Positions 45,963 to 55,965 are shown, numbered from the stretch's first letter. The stretch: 64,000 nucleotides of DNA from Leptotrichia sp. oral taxon 218 (GCF_018128225.1 NZ_CP072377.1:1302001-1366000); one strand, 5' to 3'. Numbers and translations are program-made. The notes: a model not told the origin generated them from the sequence alone.

Positions 45963-46640
45963 ATGAAAAAAACGGTTAACAAAAATCAAGTTTCAAAAAT
46001 AAATAATAAAGACGCCGAAACATTTACACATGGAGAGGAAATAGCAAATTTTGTAAGTCACACTGTAGGTTCAGGGCTATCAATCATTGCACTTTTTGCG
46101 CTTACAATAAGAGCTAGCTGGGCACATAATATATGGGCTATTATCTCGTTTATGCTGTTTGGATTTGGACTTATTGTACTTTATACAATGTCATCCATAT
46201 ATCACGGTTTACATCCAGGTATTGCAAAAAAAATTTTTGAAATATTGGATCACTCTGCAATTTATATTTTAATTGCAGCATCATATACACCTTTTTTATG
46301 TCTTGTTGTAGATTCTCCTATAAATAAAATTATTTTAGCTTTACAATGGATAACTTGTTTTTTAGGAATTTTATTTAAAGTCTTTTTTACTGGAAAATTT
46401 AAGCTGCTTTCCACTTTAATATATCTTTTTATGGGATGGATGATTGTAATAGCTTGGGGAAGTTTAATAACACATATAAATAAAGTATCATTAATTTTCC
46501 TTATAATAGGTGGTCTTCTATATTCATTAGGCACTATTTTTTACCAATGGAAAATATGTAAATTTAATCATATGATTTGGCATATTTTTGTAATGCTAGG
46601 AAGTATCGCCCATTTTATTTCTGTATTTTATCTAATTTAA
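45963..46640 (+). CDS. hemolysin III / PAQR-family membrane protein
   Basis: ~225 aa from the ATG at 45963, chosen for GAGAGGAAAATTT; the ORF's earlier start adds 17 residues. Seven hydrophobic helices with family motifs: EEIANFVSHTVGSGLSII (first His), SSIYHGLHPGIAKKIFEILD (His...His, Asp) and the last helix IWHIFVMLGSIAHF (HxxxH-like zinc ligands). Integral membrane hydrolase-like fold; 'hemolysin' is a historical name. Sits between the IS element and an orphan HTH gene. Confidence 0.88.
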   Translation: MKKTVNKNQVSKINNKDAETFTHGEEIANFVSHTVGSGLSIIALFALTIRASWAHNIWAIISFMLFGFGLIVLYTMSSIYHGLHPGIAKKIFEILDHSAIYILIAASYTPFLCLVVDSPINKIILALQWITCFLGILFKVFFTGKFKLLSTLIYLFMGWMIVIAWGSLITHINKVSLIFLIIGGLLYSLGTIFYQWKICKFNHMIWHIFVMLGSIAHFISVFYLI

Positions 46641-46732
46641 ATATATTTATTTGTAAATTATATTAAAAAATTGACTACTCTTTCAGTGAAGTGGTTGTTT
46701 TTTTTCAAAAAATTAATGGAAAGGACTATTTA

Positions 46733-47314
46733 ATGGGAAGAAAATCAAAAATATCCAACGAACTGAAAATCGAACTTGTAAAAAAAGTGTTAGAAAAAAA
46801 TGAGAGCGTCAGAAATGTTGCCAACGAATATGGCATTTCAAAATCTGCCCTTACCGATTGGAAAAAAAAATACATTGAATTAGGCGAAAAAAGCATTTCT
46901 ACTCCAGAAAAAAACAGACATTATTCAAAAGAACTCCGTGAAAAAGCTGTTTTAGAATATTTGAATGGTCAAAGTTCTTTATTTGATGTTTGTAAAAATT
47001 ATAACATTTCTTCAGTTAGCGTATTAAATTATTGGATTCGAGATTATAGAAAAAATAGAGATTTGGATGGAAATATTGTCCATCATAAAAAACATATAAG
47101 AATTGATTTAGGAAAAAAAGTCAACATTGTGGAATATTGTATTGCCAACTATCATAACTACAACGAAACTGTTAAAAAATTTGGTATTTCATATCAGCAA
47201 ATCTATGCTTGGGTAAAAAAATATGAAAAAGATGGCATTGAAGCTCTAATAGATAATCGTGGAAAAAAATCAGGAAAAATAACAAAAGCGTCAAAAATAA
47301 CGATTAAAAAATAA
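46733..47314 (+). CDS. orphan IS3/IS150-type OrfA-like helix-turn-helix protein
   Basis: ~193 aa from the ATG at 46733 (AAAGGA seven bases upstream). Three consecutive helix-turn-helix units are readable: ESVRNVANEYGISKSALTDW, SLFDVCKNYNISSVSVLNYW and YNETVKKFGISYQQIYAWVK. The third runs into GIEALIDNRGKKSG, typical of IS150-type OrfA before its coiled-coil. Here the tail ends after 12 more residues and no OrfB (DDE) follows, so this is a truncated element or a domesticated DNA-binding protein. No inverted repeats were seen around it. Confidence 0.75.
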   Translation: MGRKSKISNELKIELVKKVLEKNESVRNVANEYGISKSALTDWKKKYIELGEKSISTPEKNRHYSKELREKAVLEYLNGQSSLFDVCKNYNISSVSVLNYWIRDYRKNRDLDGNIVHHKKHIRIDLGKKVNIVEYCIANYHNYNETVKKFGISYQQIYAWVKKYEKDGIEALIDNRGKKSGKITKASKITIKK

Positions 47315-47413
47315 AACGAAATAAAATTCCTAAAAAACTCTCTCAGTACTTTAATAATTTTTTTATAAATTTTATTAAAATTTAAATTTAAAAAAAAGCA
47401 ATAACAAAAAAAA

Positions 47414-47466
47414 GAAAAAACTATTTTAAAGTCAAATTTTTTATAACTCTAAAATAGTTTTTATTT
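47414..47466. terminator. bidirectional terminator between the HTH gene and lgt
   Basis: AAAAACTATTTTA and TAAAATAGTTTTT pair perfectly (13 bp) around a ~21-base loop, with A and T runs at the ends. It faces the lgt stop at 47469. Confidence 0.75.
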
Positions 47467-47468
47467 TT

Positions 47469-48479
47469 TTATATTTTAATTTCTTTTTTATCAGAATCTT
47501 TTGCTGTATCATTTTCAGAAATTTTTTCGTTATTCAAATCAACTTTTTGTGTTTCTTCATTTTCATTTGAACTTGAATTTGTCTTTGTTTCTTCAATTGG
47601 AACGAATTTTCTTTCAGGTTTACTAAAATATATTATTCCAATTATTGCACCAATAATCATAATAATGCTTATTAAATAAGGCATTCTTATCGAAGTTCCT
47701 GGAAATCTCAAATCTTCAGCTCTAAATGTGCTTACAAACATTCTTATAAGCGCATACATTATCAAATAAATCATTGTCAGTACTCCAGGATTTTTTTCTT
47801 TTTTTCTAAAATAAAACCATAAAATTATAAATCCTATTAAATTTAAAAATCCTTCGTATAACATCGCTGGATGCAATGGCAAATTTGGAAATTCTGAACC
47901 TGCAGGTGTATCTAGTGGAAATGTTATTCCCCAAGGTACAACTTCTTTAAATTTTGCTTGCATATCAGCACCCATCGCTTGATATTGCGTCCACCATTCG
48001 TTAAATCTTCCAGAAAAAATAACGCTAAGTGGTGTAAATGTAGGCACTCCATGAATTTCTCCATTCGCCAAGTTTCCAAAACGACCTAAAAATTGACCAA
48101 ATAGTAACGCTCCAACTGCCATATCCGTTAAAACCCATAAATTAATTTTTCTTTTTTTGGCAAACAGATAAGCTCCTATAAATCCACCTATTATTCCACC
48201 GTGAATCGCAAGTCCACCTTGCCAAACATAAAATATGGAAAGTGGATTTCCAATGTAATCAGAAAATCTAAAAATTACATAATAAATTCTAGCACCAATT
48301 AATCCTGATAATATTGTTGCAAATGCAAAATCTTCTATAATTTTTCTATCAGTAATTCCCCGCTTTTCTGCCACATCGTCAGCAAGTCCAATAAATATTC
48401 CACATAAAAAAGCCAAAATATACATAAGACTATATATTCTAAGTTCAAATCCTCCGATTTTAAATAAATACGGCTTCAT
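47469..48479 (-). CDS. lgt: prolipoprotein diacylglyceryl transferase
   Basis: 336 aa polytopic inner-membrane enzyme. Signature GRFGNLANGEIHGVPT (Arg and Asn/Glu of the active site), WQGGLAIHGGIIGGF (H-x-G), and a PAMLYEGF helix. Transfers diacylglycerol from phosphatidylglycerol to lipobox Cys, the first step for lipoproteins such as the one at 524-1085. A ~50-residue Ser/Asn/Glu-rich tail follows the last helix. Good GGAGAGATGA site. Confidence 0.96.
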   Translation of the reverse strand: MKPYLFKIGGFELRIYSLMYILAFLCGIFIGLADDVAEKRGITDRKIIEDFAFATILSGLIGARIYYVIFRFSDYIGNPLSIFYVWQGGLAIHGGIIGGFIGAYLFAKKRKINLWVLTDMAVGALLFGQFLGRFGNLANGEIHGVPTFTPLSVIFSGRFNEWWTQYQAMGADMQAKFKEVVPWGITFPLDTPAGSEFPNLPLHPAMLYEGFLNLIGFIILWFYFRKKEKNPGVLTMIYLIMYALIRMFVSTFRAEDLRFPGTSIRMPYLISIIMIIGAIIGIIYFSKPERKFVPIEETKTNSSSNENEETQKVDLNNEKISENDTAKDSDKKEIKI

Positions 48480-48506
48480 TCATCTCTCCAATCTATTTTC
48501 TTGTTC

Positions 48507-49598
48507 CTATTTTCCCAGCTGTTTTTTCACTTCTTCTTCAAAAATTACAAAAAAGTTGTCAATTTGTTCTTTTGAAATTTCTCCCAAGATTCCAATTCTC
48601 ATAAGGCTTTGTGCATATTTTCCTTTTCCACCTGTAACTGTGTATCCTTTTTCTTCCAAAGCCGAAATTATTGATTTTATGACAATATCTTCCCTATAAA
48701 TTGAAATAAGTGTATTTGTTCTATTTTCTTCTGCTTTTACAAGTAAATTAAATCCTAAGTTTTGTGCTTTTTCTTCAATATATTTTCTTAGATTTCGTTT
48801 TTCAGAAATAATATTTTCAATTCCTTTATTTACCAAATCTTTTAGTGACGCATTAAGTGCCAGAACTAGAGCGATTGCTGGAGTATATGGAGTTTCGTTA
48901 TTATCGTCAAAATATTTTTTATATTGTTTCAAATCAAAATAATATTTTGGTAAATCAGATTTTTCCATCGCTTTTTCAGCTTTGTCACTAATTGCAACAA
49001 ATGCCAATCCTGGTGGTATTAAAAAGGCTTTTTGGCTTCCCGCTATTGCGACATCGACTCCCCAACCGTCAAAATCAAAGTCATTTACCACAAGTCCACT
49101 AATTGTGTCAACTGCCAAAATAATATCAGTATTTTTAGTTAAATCTCCAACTGCTTTTACATCGTTTAAAATTCCAACCGAAGTTTCGCTGTGAGTCATC
49201 AAAATTCCTTTTAAATCTGGATTTTCTGAAATAACTTTTTTTACATCAGATAATTCATAACTTTCTCCAAACTCATATTGCAAATTTATTACATTAAGTC
49301 CGTAAATTTCTGCAATTTTTCTAAATCTATCCCCAAAATATCCAGTATTAATTGCCAAAACTTTGTCTCCTTTTGAGAAAAAGTTTACAACTGCTGCTTC
49401 CATAACTCCAGTTCCTGACGAAGTTACAACTGCCACATCATTTTTTGTTTTAAAAATTTTTTTCAAATATTCATTATTTTCTTTCATATATTTTCTGAAC
49501 TCAGGTGTTCTGTGATGAATAATGTCTTTTCCAAAAATTTCTAAATATCTTTCAGGTATATTTGTAGGTCCTGGTGTCAATAATAATTTTGAACTCAT
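48507..49598 (-). CDS. class V aminotransferase, alanine-glyoxylate / serine-pyruvate type
   Basis: 363 aa. LLTPGPTNIPERYLEIF and HHRTPEFRKYMKE are the N-terminal family blocks, SSGTGVMEAAVVNFFSKGD binds PLP phosphate, VDTISGLVVNDFDFDGWGVD and AIAGSQKAFLIPPG carry the Asp and Schiff-base Lys. Known relatives include AgxT, PucG and SgaA; substrate cannot be fixed by eye. Strong AGGAGGAAAATTATT site. Neighbour of kdsA, lgt. Confidence 0.88.
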   Translation of the reverse strand: MSSKLLLTPGPTNIPERYLEIFGKDIIHHRTPEFRKYMKENNEYLKKIFKTKNDVAVVTSSGTGVMEAAVVNFFSKGDKVLAINTGYFGDRFRKIAEIYGLNVINLQYEFGESYELSDVKKVISENPDLKGILMTHSETSVGILNDVKAVGDLTKNTDIILAVDTISGLVVNDFDFDGWGVDVAIAGSQKAFLIPPGLAFVAISDKAEKAMEKSDLPKYYFDLKQYKKYFDDNNETPYTPAIALVLALNASLKDLVNKGIENIISEKRNLRKYIEEKAQNLGFNLLVKAEENRTNTLISIYREDIVIKSIISALEEKGYTVTGGKGKYAQSLMRIGILGEISKEQIDNFFVIFEEEVKKQLGK

Positions 49599-49625
49599 AA
49601 TAATTTTCCTCCTAAATTTTATTTT

Positions 49626-50462
49626 TTATAATTCTTTTGTTAATTTATCATATTTTAATAAGTTAGTCAAAATTTCTTCCACATTTTCTAATTTTAACAT
49701 ATTTGGTCCATCTGAAAGTCCTTTGTCAGGATCAGGATGAACTTCTGCAAAAATTCCGTCAACTCCGACAGAAACAGCTGCTCTAGCTAATGGATAAACA
49801 TATTCTCTGTTTCCACCTGTGCTATCTCCTTTTCCGCCTGGAATTTGTACCGAATGTGTCGCATCAAAAACAACTGGAAATCCAAATTTCCTCATTTCCA
49901 AAAGTCCTCGCATATCCACAACTAAATTGTTGTAGCCAAAAGTTGCTCCTCTTTCACAAAGCATTATATTTTCATTTCCAACTTCACAAAATTTATTTGC
50001 GACATTTTTCATATCCCAAGGTGCCAAAAACTGTCCTTTTTTTATATTTACAGCTTTTCCAGTTTCTGCCGCTGCTACAAGCAAATCTGTCTGTCTGCAT
50101 AAAAATGCCGGAATTTGCAATAAATCAATAACTTCTTTAGCTTGTTTGCACTGCCAAGGTTCGTGAATGTCCGTCGCCAATGCCACGCCATATTTTTCTT
50201 TAACTCTCGCTAAAATTTCTAAGCCTTTGTCTATGCCTGGTCCACGAAAAGATGAAATTGAAGAACGGTTAGCCTTGTCAAAAGATGCTTTGAAAATGTA
50301 GTTAATACCTAATTTGTCAGTAATTTCTTTCATTTTTTTTGCGACTTCCATGACCAAATCTTCAGATTCAATCACGCAAGGTCCCGCAATAAGAAATATT
50401 TTTCCATTACCAACTGTTATTTTATCAGTAATTTTTACTTCTTTTACTTTATCTATCAACAT
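49626..50462 (-). CDS. kdsA: 3-deoxy-8-phosphooctulonate (Kdo-8-P) synthase
   Basis: ~278 aa from the ATG at 50462 (AAAGGATAAAAGTT upstream); the longer ORF start has no site. The blocks [66 protein letters not shown] and [12 protein letters not shown] are characteristic of KdsA; ATDIHE and [17 protein letters not shown] give metal/PEP-binding residues. Makes Kdo-8-phosphate for lipid A-Kdo, again implying LPS. Confidence 0.95.
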   Translation of the reverse strand: MLIDKVKEVKITDKITVGNGKIFLIAGPCVIESEDLVMEVAKKMKEITDKLGINYIFKASFDKANRSSISSFRGPGIDKGLEILARVKEKYGVALATDIHEPWQCKQAKEVIDLLQIPAFLCRQTDLLVAAAETGKAVNIKKGQFLAPWDMKNVANKFCEVGNENIMLCERGATFGYNNLVVDMRGLLEMRKFGFPVVFDATHSVQIPGGKGDSTGGNREYVYPLARAAVSVGVDGIFAEVHPDPDKGLSDGPNMLKLENVEEILTNLLKYDKLTKEL

Positions 50463-50588
50463 AACTTTTATCCTTTCTAAAAAACTTCTTTTATATTTTA
50501 CCACAACATTAATTTTTTTGCTAATTTTTTTTAATTTTTAAAAAATAAAAATTTTACTTTTTTCAAATTCTTTTAATTTCAAATTCTT

Positions 50589-51866
50589 TTAATTTTTATT
50601 TTCAAACAATTTTTTAAATTTTGCAATTTCATAAAACGAACCACAAATAACAATTGCTTTATATTTTTCCAATTTTTTTGCCTTTTTATAAGCATCTAAA
50701 ATGTCGTCTTCAAAAATAATTTTTTTTAAAAAATTCTCTTTATTTTCAAACTTTTCGATTTCTTTTTTTATTTCGCAAGAAGACATTCCGTAAGTCACAT
50801 CTTTTAGCGAAGTTATAAAAATTTTATCTGAAAATTCTTGAATTTTCTCAAAAATTGGCACAAAATCCTTTGTCTTCAATATTGAAGTTATAAAAATCAC
50901 TTCATTTTTTTTATATAAAAAAGACAAGTTTTCAAACAAAACTTTCATAGAATCTTCGTTGTGCGCCACATCCAAAATTACAAACGGATTTTTTGAAAAA
51001 ATTTCAAATCTTCCAAATAATTTTAAATGATTAATTCCATTTTGAATATTTTCGTCAGAAATTCCAAACTGTTTTGCAATTTCATAAGAGAGCAAAAAAT
51101 TATTTCCTTGAAATTTACCAAAAAGTGGCAATTCAAATTTTTTAGTTTTTTTATCATCTTCAAATTTTACAGTTGTTATAAAATTTTTTTTATCAAGTTC
51201 AATATCAATATTTTTATATTTTTTCAAAACATTAATAGATTTTTTAGTTTTTTTATTTATTTCGTTCTCAAGTTCAGATAAATTTTGTGAAAAAATGCAA
51301 ATCTCTCCATTTTTTATAATCCCAGCCTTTTCAAAAGCAATTTCTTTCAGCGTATTCCCAAGAATTGCCATGTGGTCAAAACTCACATTTGTTATGGCAC
51401 AAATTGTTGAATTTACAACATTTGTCGCATCAAGTCTGCCACCTAATCCAGTTTCCAAAATTATAAATTCCAAATTTTCTTCTTCAAAAAATAAAAGTGC
51501 AATAAAAGTTGTGATTTCAAAAAAATTGATTTTTAATTCTAAATTATTTAAAATTTTTTTTACAATTTCATAATATTCTTGTATTTTTTCATCAGAAATC
51601 ATCTTTTTATTTGAAATAATTCTCTCATTATATTTTAAAATATGTGGTGAAGTAAATTTTCCCACAGCATGACCCGAATAAAAAAATATATTTTCTAAAA
51701 AAGCACTCGTTGAACCTTTTCCATTCGTTCCAGCAATATGAATTATTTTTTTATCTTTGCAAGGTTCTCCCAAAAGTTTATAAATTCTTTTTAAATCGTC
51801 AATATTTTCTCTACGATTTTTATTTCTTAAACTAAAAATTTCTTCTAAAATTTTTTCTATTTTCAT
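50589..51866 (-). CDS. folC: folylpolyglutamate / dihydrofolate synthase
   Basis: 425 aa. The Mur-ligase-type P-loop HIAGTNGKGSTSAFLENIFF, the ITNVSFDHMAILGNTLKEIAFEKAGIIK lysine motif and LFGRFEIF.. VILDVAHNEDSM (Asp-His) blocks are all present. Adds glutamates to folate. Lies downstream of rpsP after a terminator, so it may depend on read-through or its own promoter. Confidence 0.93.
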   Translation of the reverse strand: MKIEKILEEIFSLRNKNRRENIDDLKRIYKLLGEPCKDKKIIHIAGTNGKGSTSAFLENIFFYSGHAVGKFTSPHILKYNERIISNKKMISDEKIQEYYEIVKKILNNLELKINFFEITTFIALLFFEEENLEFIILETGLGGRLDATNVVNSTICAITNVSFDHMAILGNTLKEIAFEKAGIIKNGEICIFSQNLSELENEINKKTKKSINVLKKYKNIDIELDKKNFITTVKFEDDKKTKKFELPLFGKFQGNNFLLSYEIAKQFGISDENIQNGINHLKLFGRFEIFSKNPFVILDVAHNEDSMKVLFENLSFLYKKNEVIFITSILKTKDFVPIFEKIQEFSDKIFITSLKDVTYGMSSCEIKKEIEKFENKENFLKKIIFEDDILDAYKKAKKLEKYKAIVICGSFYEIAKFKKLFENKN

Positions 51867-51883
51867 ATTTTTCCTTTATACAA

Positions 51884-51906
51884 AAAAAGAGCTTTACGCT
51901 CTTTTA
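51884..51906 (-). terminator. terminator after rpsP
   Basis: On the minus strand AAAGAGC-GTAAA-GCTCTTTTTTT: a 7-bp stem with T run directly after the rpsP stop, 18 bases before folC. Confidence 0.85.
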
Positions 51907-52176
51907 CTATTTTTTCTTAGTTTCTTGGAATTTTTCCCACACACCTGCTTTAGTTAAAATGCTTCTTACTGTTTCTGTTGGTTGAGCTCCATTTGTTAAA
52001 TATTTTAAAATTTCTTCTTCTTTTAAAACAACTTGTTTGTCATCTTCAGCAAGTGGATTGTAAGTTCCTAAGTAAGCAACTGCTTTTCCATCTCTTTTAG
52101 ATAAATTTTCCATTGCAGCTATTCTATAAAAAGGTACTTTTTTTCTTCCTAATCTAGTTAATCTTAATTTTAACAT
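51907..52176 (-). CDS. rpsP: 30S ribosomal protein S16
   Basis: 89 aa, full length: MLKLRLTRLGRKKVPFYRIA is diagnostic. Usual neighbours ffh, rimM and trmD are absent; instead it stands alone between folC and the dgkA cluster with its own consensus promoter and terminator. Confidence 0.98.
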   Translation of the reverse strand: MLKLRLTRLGRKKVPFYRIAAMENLSKRDGKAVAYLGTYNPLAEDDKQVVLKEEEILKYLTNGAQPTETVRSILTKAGVWEKFQETKKK

Positions 52177-52209
52177 TAATATTCCTCCAAATTTTTATTT
52201 ACTAAAAAG

Positions 52210-52238
52210 ATTATACAAAAAAAATCAATTTATGTCAA
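52210..52238 (-). promoter_or_regulatory. rpsP: consensus promoter of rpsP
   Basis: Minus strand TTGACA (52238-52233), 17-base spacer, TATAAT (52215-52210): perfect sigma-70 consensus, fitting a highly expressed ribosomal gene. Confidence 0.85.
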
Positions 52239-52277
52239 GTATTTTTTCTTTACAAAAAAATAATTTTTAAAAAAACT

Positions 52278-53272
52278 TTAATTATATAAAATTCCAAATT
52301 TTATCATAACAAACATTATTGCAAATGCGACCAAAAATCCTAATATTCCACCTGCAACAACTTCCTTTATGCTATGAATTCCAGCTTTTACACGACTTTG
52401 AGCAACAAGTCCCGCCATAAATAGCACCAAAATTAAAACTCTCACATCGCTTATCATAAAAATTAAAATTCCAAAAGTTGCAAAAGCTATCGCACTATGT
52501 CCACTTGGCATTCCACCCTCAAGCGGAGTTCCTTTGTTATAAAACGACTTTATGACTATCACAAGAATTGAAACCAAAATTAAAATTAAAATCGAAATAT
52601 TTCCTTTTCTTCCAGCAATTATGTGCAACCTATTCTGAGTATCAAAAATATCGAGTAATTTGTCATAAAATAGTAAATATCCAACACAAATCGCATTTAT
52701 TGCTGCGACCAAAACCGCTCCTGCTGCGACATCTTTGGCTAATTTTGCAAGTGGATGGCGTTCTGGCGAAATCAAATCTACAAGTGCTTCAACTGCAGTA
52801 TTTATAAGTTCTGTAATAATTACAAAAGCAACGGATATTGAAACTAGTAAAATTTCAACTTTACTCGCATTTGTCAAAATTGCAAGAATTACTATTAAAA
52901 TTGCAGAAAGTATGTGAAATTTCATATGCTTTTCATTTTGCAGTGCAGAAGTTAGTCCTTCTATCGCATAATTAAAGCTCTCAACAAGGCGTTTGTCGTG
53001 TTCACGCTCTTTTCTTATGTCCCAGTTGTATCTATCTTTTTTATGAAAAAATGAAAAAATTCCTTTTTTTCTTTCTGTTTTTTTTATTTTTTCTTCTTTT
53101 ACTTTTTCTTCTTCTATTTTTTCTTTATTCTCTCTTTTTATTTCTTTATTCTCTTTATTTTCTCTATTTTCTTCTTTTTTTTATTTTCTTTACTTTTTTT
53201 ACTTTCTTTATTTAAATTTTTTTCTTTTTTTTCGTCATCTTTTGTTGTTTTGTTTTCTCTCTCATCTGCCAT
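52278..53272 (-). CDS. dgkA: undecaprenol/diacylglycerol kinase fused to PAP2 phosphatase, N-terminus frameshifted
   Basis: The uninterrupted part (from ATG 52925) starts in mid-domain. In-frame upstream codons give ESFNYAIEGLTSALQNEKH, the DgkA start, preceded by a ~75-residue Lys/Glu linker. A strong AAGGTG site and ATG lie at 53272, but an A8 tract (T8 at 53175-53182) shifts the frame; nine A would join both. The span of 995 bases plus one gives 331 residues. DgkA residues: ELINTAVEALVDL, HPLAKLAKDVAAGAV. C-terminal PAP2: GGMPSGHSAIAFA and SRVKAGIHSIKEVVAGG. The two activities (lipid kinase and phosphatase) in one chain suggest undecaprenyl-phosphate recycling. Downstream of ybeY. Confidence 0.8.
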
Positions 53273-53303
53273 AAAATTACACCTTCTTCCCATTTTTTAG
53301 ATC

Positions 53304-53768
53304 TTAATCTCTTTCATAATTGAATGCAGCTAAAATTTCTTCTTCTCTTTTTCTCATAATAACTTTATCATCTGGATCAATATGATCATAACCCAATAAA
53401 TGAAGCATTCCGTGACACAACACATAAAAAAACTCTCTTTTGTCAGAATGTCCATACTCGCTTGACTGTTCTTTTACTCTGTCAATTGAAATTACAATAT
53501 CTCCAAGCATATTTATTTCTCCAAAATTCTCCGTTTCATTGTATGCAAAAGAAATCACATCTGTTGGCATATCTTTATTTCTGTATTCATGGTTAATCTT
53601 TTGAATTTCTTCATTCGTCGTAACTAGAATTGACAAATAATACTCGTTTTTATCATATTCTTCTTTTTTTTCATCTTTTAAAATATAATTCACAAATTCT
53701 TTTATTTTTTCTTCATCAAAAAAATCATCTATTTCTGGTATATCATAACTTATATCTACATCTAACAT
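53304..53768 (-). CDS. ybeY: endoribonuclease YbeY
   Basis: 154 aa. HGMLHLLGYDHIDPDDKVIM is the His3 zinc motif (HGxLHLxGYDH), and INHEYRNKDMPTDVISFAY is the conserved upstream block. Needed for 16S rRNA 3' maturation and ribosome quality control. Lies between pgpH and dgkA, as in Gram-positive genomes where era follows. Confidence 0.95.
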   Translation of the reverse strand: MLDVDISYDIPEIDDFFDEEKIKEFVNYILKDEKKEEYDKNEYYLSILVTTNEEIQKINHEYRNKDMPTDVISFAYNETENFGEINMLGDIVISIDRVKEQSSEYGHSDKREFFYVLCHGMLHLLGYDHIDPDDKVIMRKREEEILAAFNYERD

Positions 53769-53896
53769 TTTTTCTCTCTTTTCTTTTTTTTTATTTTTTT
53801 TAATTTTTTATTTATCTTTATCACTATCTTTTCTTTTTTTTCTTTTTTTTTTCTTTTTTTTTCTTCTTCTTTATCTTTATCTTTTTCTCTTTAACT

Positions 53897-55939
53897 TTAC
53901 TTTTTGATTTTTTCATCCATTTTTGGGTATTTAATTCTTTCGTGATACACACCTTTTAGTGTCACAACGAATGATTGAATTATTTTTTCAATTTCTCCCA
54001 ATGTAAGATTTGCGTCTGACAGCTGATTATCTTCAATTTTAGTTTTTACTAAATATCTGATAAAACGCTCAATATTTTCTTTACTTTTATTTTCAAGCGT
54101 ACGAGTTGCGGCTTCCACAGTATCTGCCAAAAGTATTATTCCAGATTCTTTTGTCGATGGCTTTGGTCCGCTGTATCTAAAGTTGCTCTCAACAACATCT
54201 TCTCCATTTTCTAACGCTTTATAATAAAAATATTGAGTCAAAGTCGTTCCGTGATGTTCCAATATCACATTTAATATCTCTTTTGGAAGTTTGTTTTCTT
54301 TTCCCATAATGTAGCCGTCTTTTGTATGAGAAGTTAAAATTAATGCACTTAATGACGGTTTTATCTTATTGTGTGGATTTATTCCGCCACCTTGATTTTC
54401 CACAAAAAATTCTGGTCTTTTCATCTTTCCGATGTCGTGATAATACGAAGCTATTCTGGCAAATGTCGCATTTGCACCAATTGATTCTGCGGCACTTTCT
54501 GCAAGAGCTCCGACCATTATACTGTGATGAAATGTCCCAGACGCTTTAAGCAGCAGCTGTTTTAACAAAGTATGCGAAAAATCGCTTAATTCCAGCAATT
54601 TCATATCGGTCAAAATATCAAAAGTATTTTCAAAATATGGAAGAAGTCCCACAGTCAAAACTCCTGTTAAAATACCAGAACCGACAGATTCTATTATTAA
54701 AACTCCTATAAGAGTTATTTCCATCTGATTGACCATTCCATAACTAAAAGTAATTATTGACTGAAAAATCCCTAAAAATAGACTAATTTTTATTATATTG
54801 CTTCTATTTGCCAATTTGTCCGCTTTATAAATTGCCGCAAGAGTCATCGCTATCATTATAAATAGCCAAAATTCTTCTCTTGACAAAATTATCATATCCA
54901 TAAATGTAATTATTGCTGCAAACATCCTATCTCCTAAAATTGTCGCTATAATTGGCAAAGTTGAAAATGGAATTAAATACACGATAAGCGGAAATTTATT
55001 AAATGAATAAACATATACTAAATTTAATATAATAAGCGTTATACAGACTGCAAAATACACATTTGACTCAACAACCTTTCTCGAATTTTTTTTCAAAACA
55101 TAATAAAGTAAAGTTGTTGCAATTAAAAATGTACAAACTAATCCAACCACTTTTTTTACTTTATCTTCCGTTCTTACAAGATTTAATTTTTTTAATTTCA
55201 AATAAGTATTGGCATCAATAATTTCGCCTTTTCTTAAAATAATGTCCCCTTTGTAAATTTTAATTTCTCTATTTCGCAAAAAATCAATGCTGTCTGCTAC
55301 TTTTTTTTCAGTTTCTTTATCATTAATTTTTAAATTTGGCTTCACAAAATTTTCAAGTAATTTCATATCTAAATAATCTATTTCTAGATCTTTTTTTCTC
55401 ACAATTTTTTCCAAATCTTCTTTTTTTAATATTCCTGTACTATAAATTTTTGAGAGATAATCGGCAATATTTCCAGTATATTCGACATTTTCATTTCTTT
55501 TTATTAAATTTCTAATATCTTCAGGAGTAAAGTTATATTTATTTCTGTGAACATAACTCTGTATTTCGTCATCTGGAGCATTTTGCAGAAGATTAATTTC
55601 CCTAAAAAATTTATTTATATTAACCAAAGTTTGCTTATTCATTCCCGAAATCCTGTCAAATTCAGGTGTTGTCGTCTGAAGTATTCTATCTTGAAGAATA
55701 TCATCGACCAAATCCGTCAAATAAATCACATCTTTTGGTGCGATGATGTCAGAAGATGCCACGCTTCCAATTTTGTAATCAACTTTTAACTTTGAATATT
55801 CTATAAAAAAACCAAAGCAGAAAAAAAGCAAAACAAGTCCCAAAAATCTTTTTTCAAAATGACTTCTCTTAACTTTTTTTTTCTTTTTCAATTTTTTCAT
55901 TTCAAATACAAATTCTCGGCTCAAAATTTTTATTTTCAT
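53897..55939 (-). CDS. pgpH: 7TM-HD (PgpH-type) cyclic-di-AMP phosphodiesterase
   Basis: 680 aa. N-terminal helix, a ~230-residue extracytoplasmic 7TMR-HDED domain (VDYKIGSVASSDIIAPKDVI...), seven hydrophobic helices (~residues 255-460), then the HD domain with KASGTFHHSIMVGALAESAA, RIASYYHDIGKMKRPEFFVE and LEHHGTTLTQYFYY. These match PgpH/YqfF, which degrades c-di-AMP. AAGGAG site ~14 bases before the ATG. The 3' flank (53770-53896) is a pyrimidine-only low-complexity stretch. Confidence 0.92.
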   Translation of the reverse strand: MKIKILSREFVFEMKKLKKKKKVKRSHFEKRFLGLVLLFFCFGFFIEYSKLKVDYKIGSVASSDIIAPKDVIYLTDLVDDILQDRILQTTTPEFDRISGMNKQTLVNINKFFREINLLQNAPDDEIQSYVHRNKYNFTPEDIRNLIKRNENVEYTGNIADYLSKIYSTGILKKEDLEKIVRKKDLEIDYLDMKLLENFVKPNLKINDKETEKKVADSIDFLRNREIKIYKGDIILRKGEIIDANTYLKLKKLNLVRTEDKVKKVVGLVCTFLIATTLLYYVLKKNSRKVVESNVYFAVCITLIILNLVYVYSFNKFPLIVYLIPFSTLPIIATILGDRMFAAIITFMDMIILSREEFWLFIMIAMTLAAIYKADKLANRSNIIKISLFLGIFQSIITFSYGMVNQMEITLIGVLIIESVGSGILTGVLTVGLLPYFENTFDILTDMKLLELSDFSHTLLKQLLLKASGTFHHSIMVGALAESAAESIGANATFARIASYYHDIGKMKRPEFFVENQGGGINPHNKIKPSLSALILTSHTKDGYIMGKENKLPKEILNVILEHHGTTLTQYFYYKALENGEDVVESNFRYSGPKPSTKESGIILLADTVEAATRTLENKSKENIERFIRYLVKTKIEDNQLSDANLTLGEIEKIIQSFVVTLKGVYHERIKYPKMDEKIKK

Positions 55940-55965
55940 ATTTTTTCTTTTTCTCCTTTCTTAAA

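Noticed and set aside
53770-53896. Possible small gene in the pyrimidine tract between pgpH and ybeY
   Set aside because: Composition is almost pure C/T with no start codon or ribosome site; it is low-complexity intergenic DNA.
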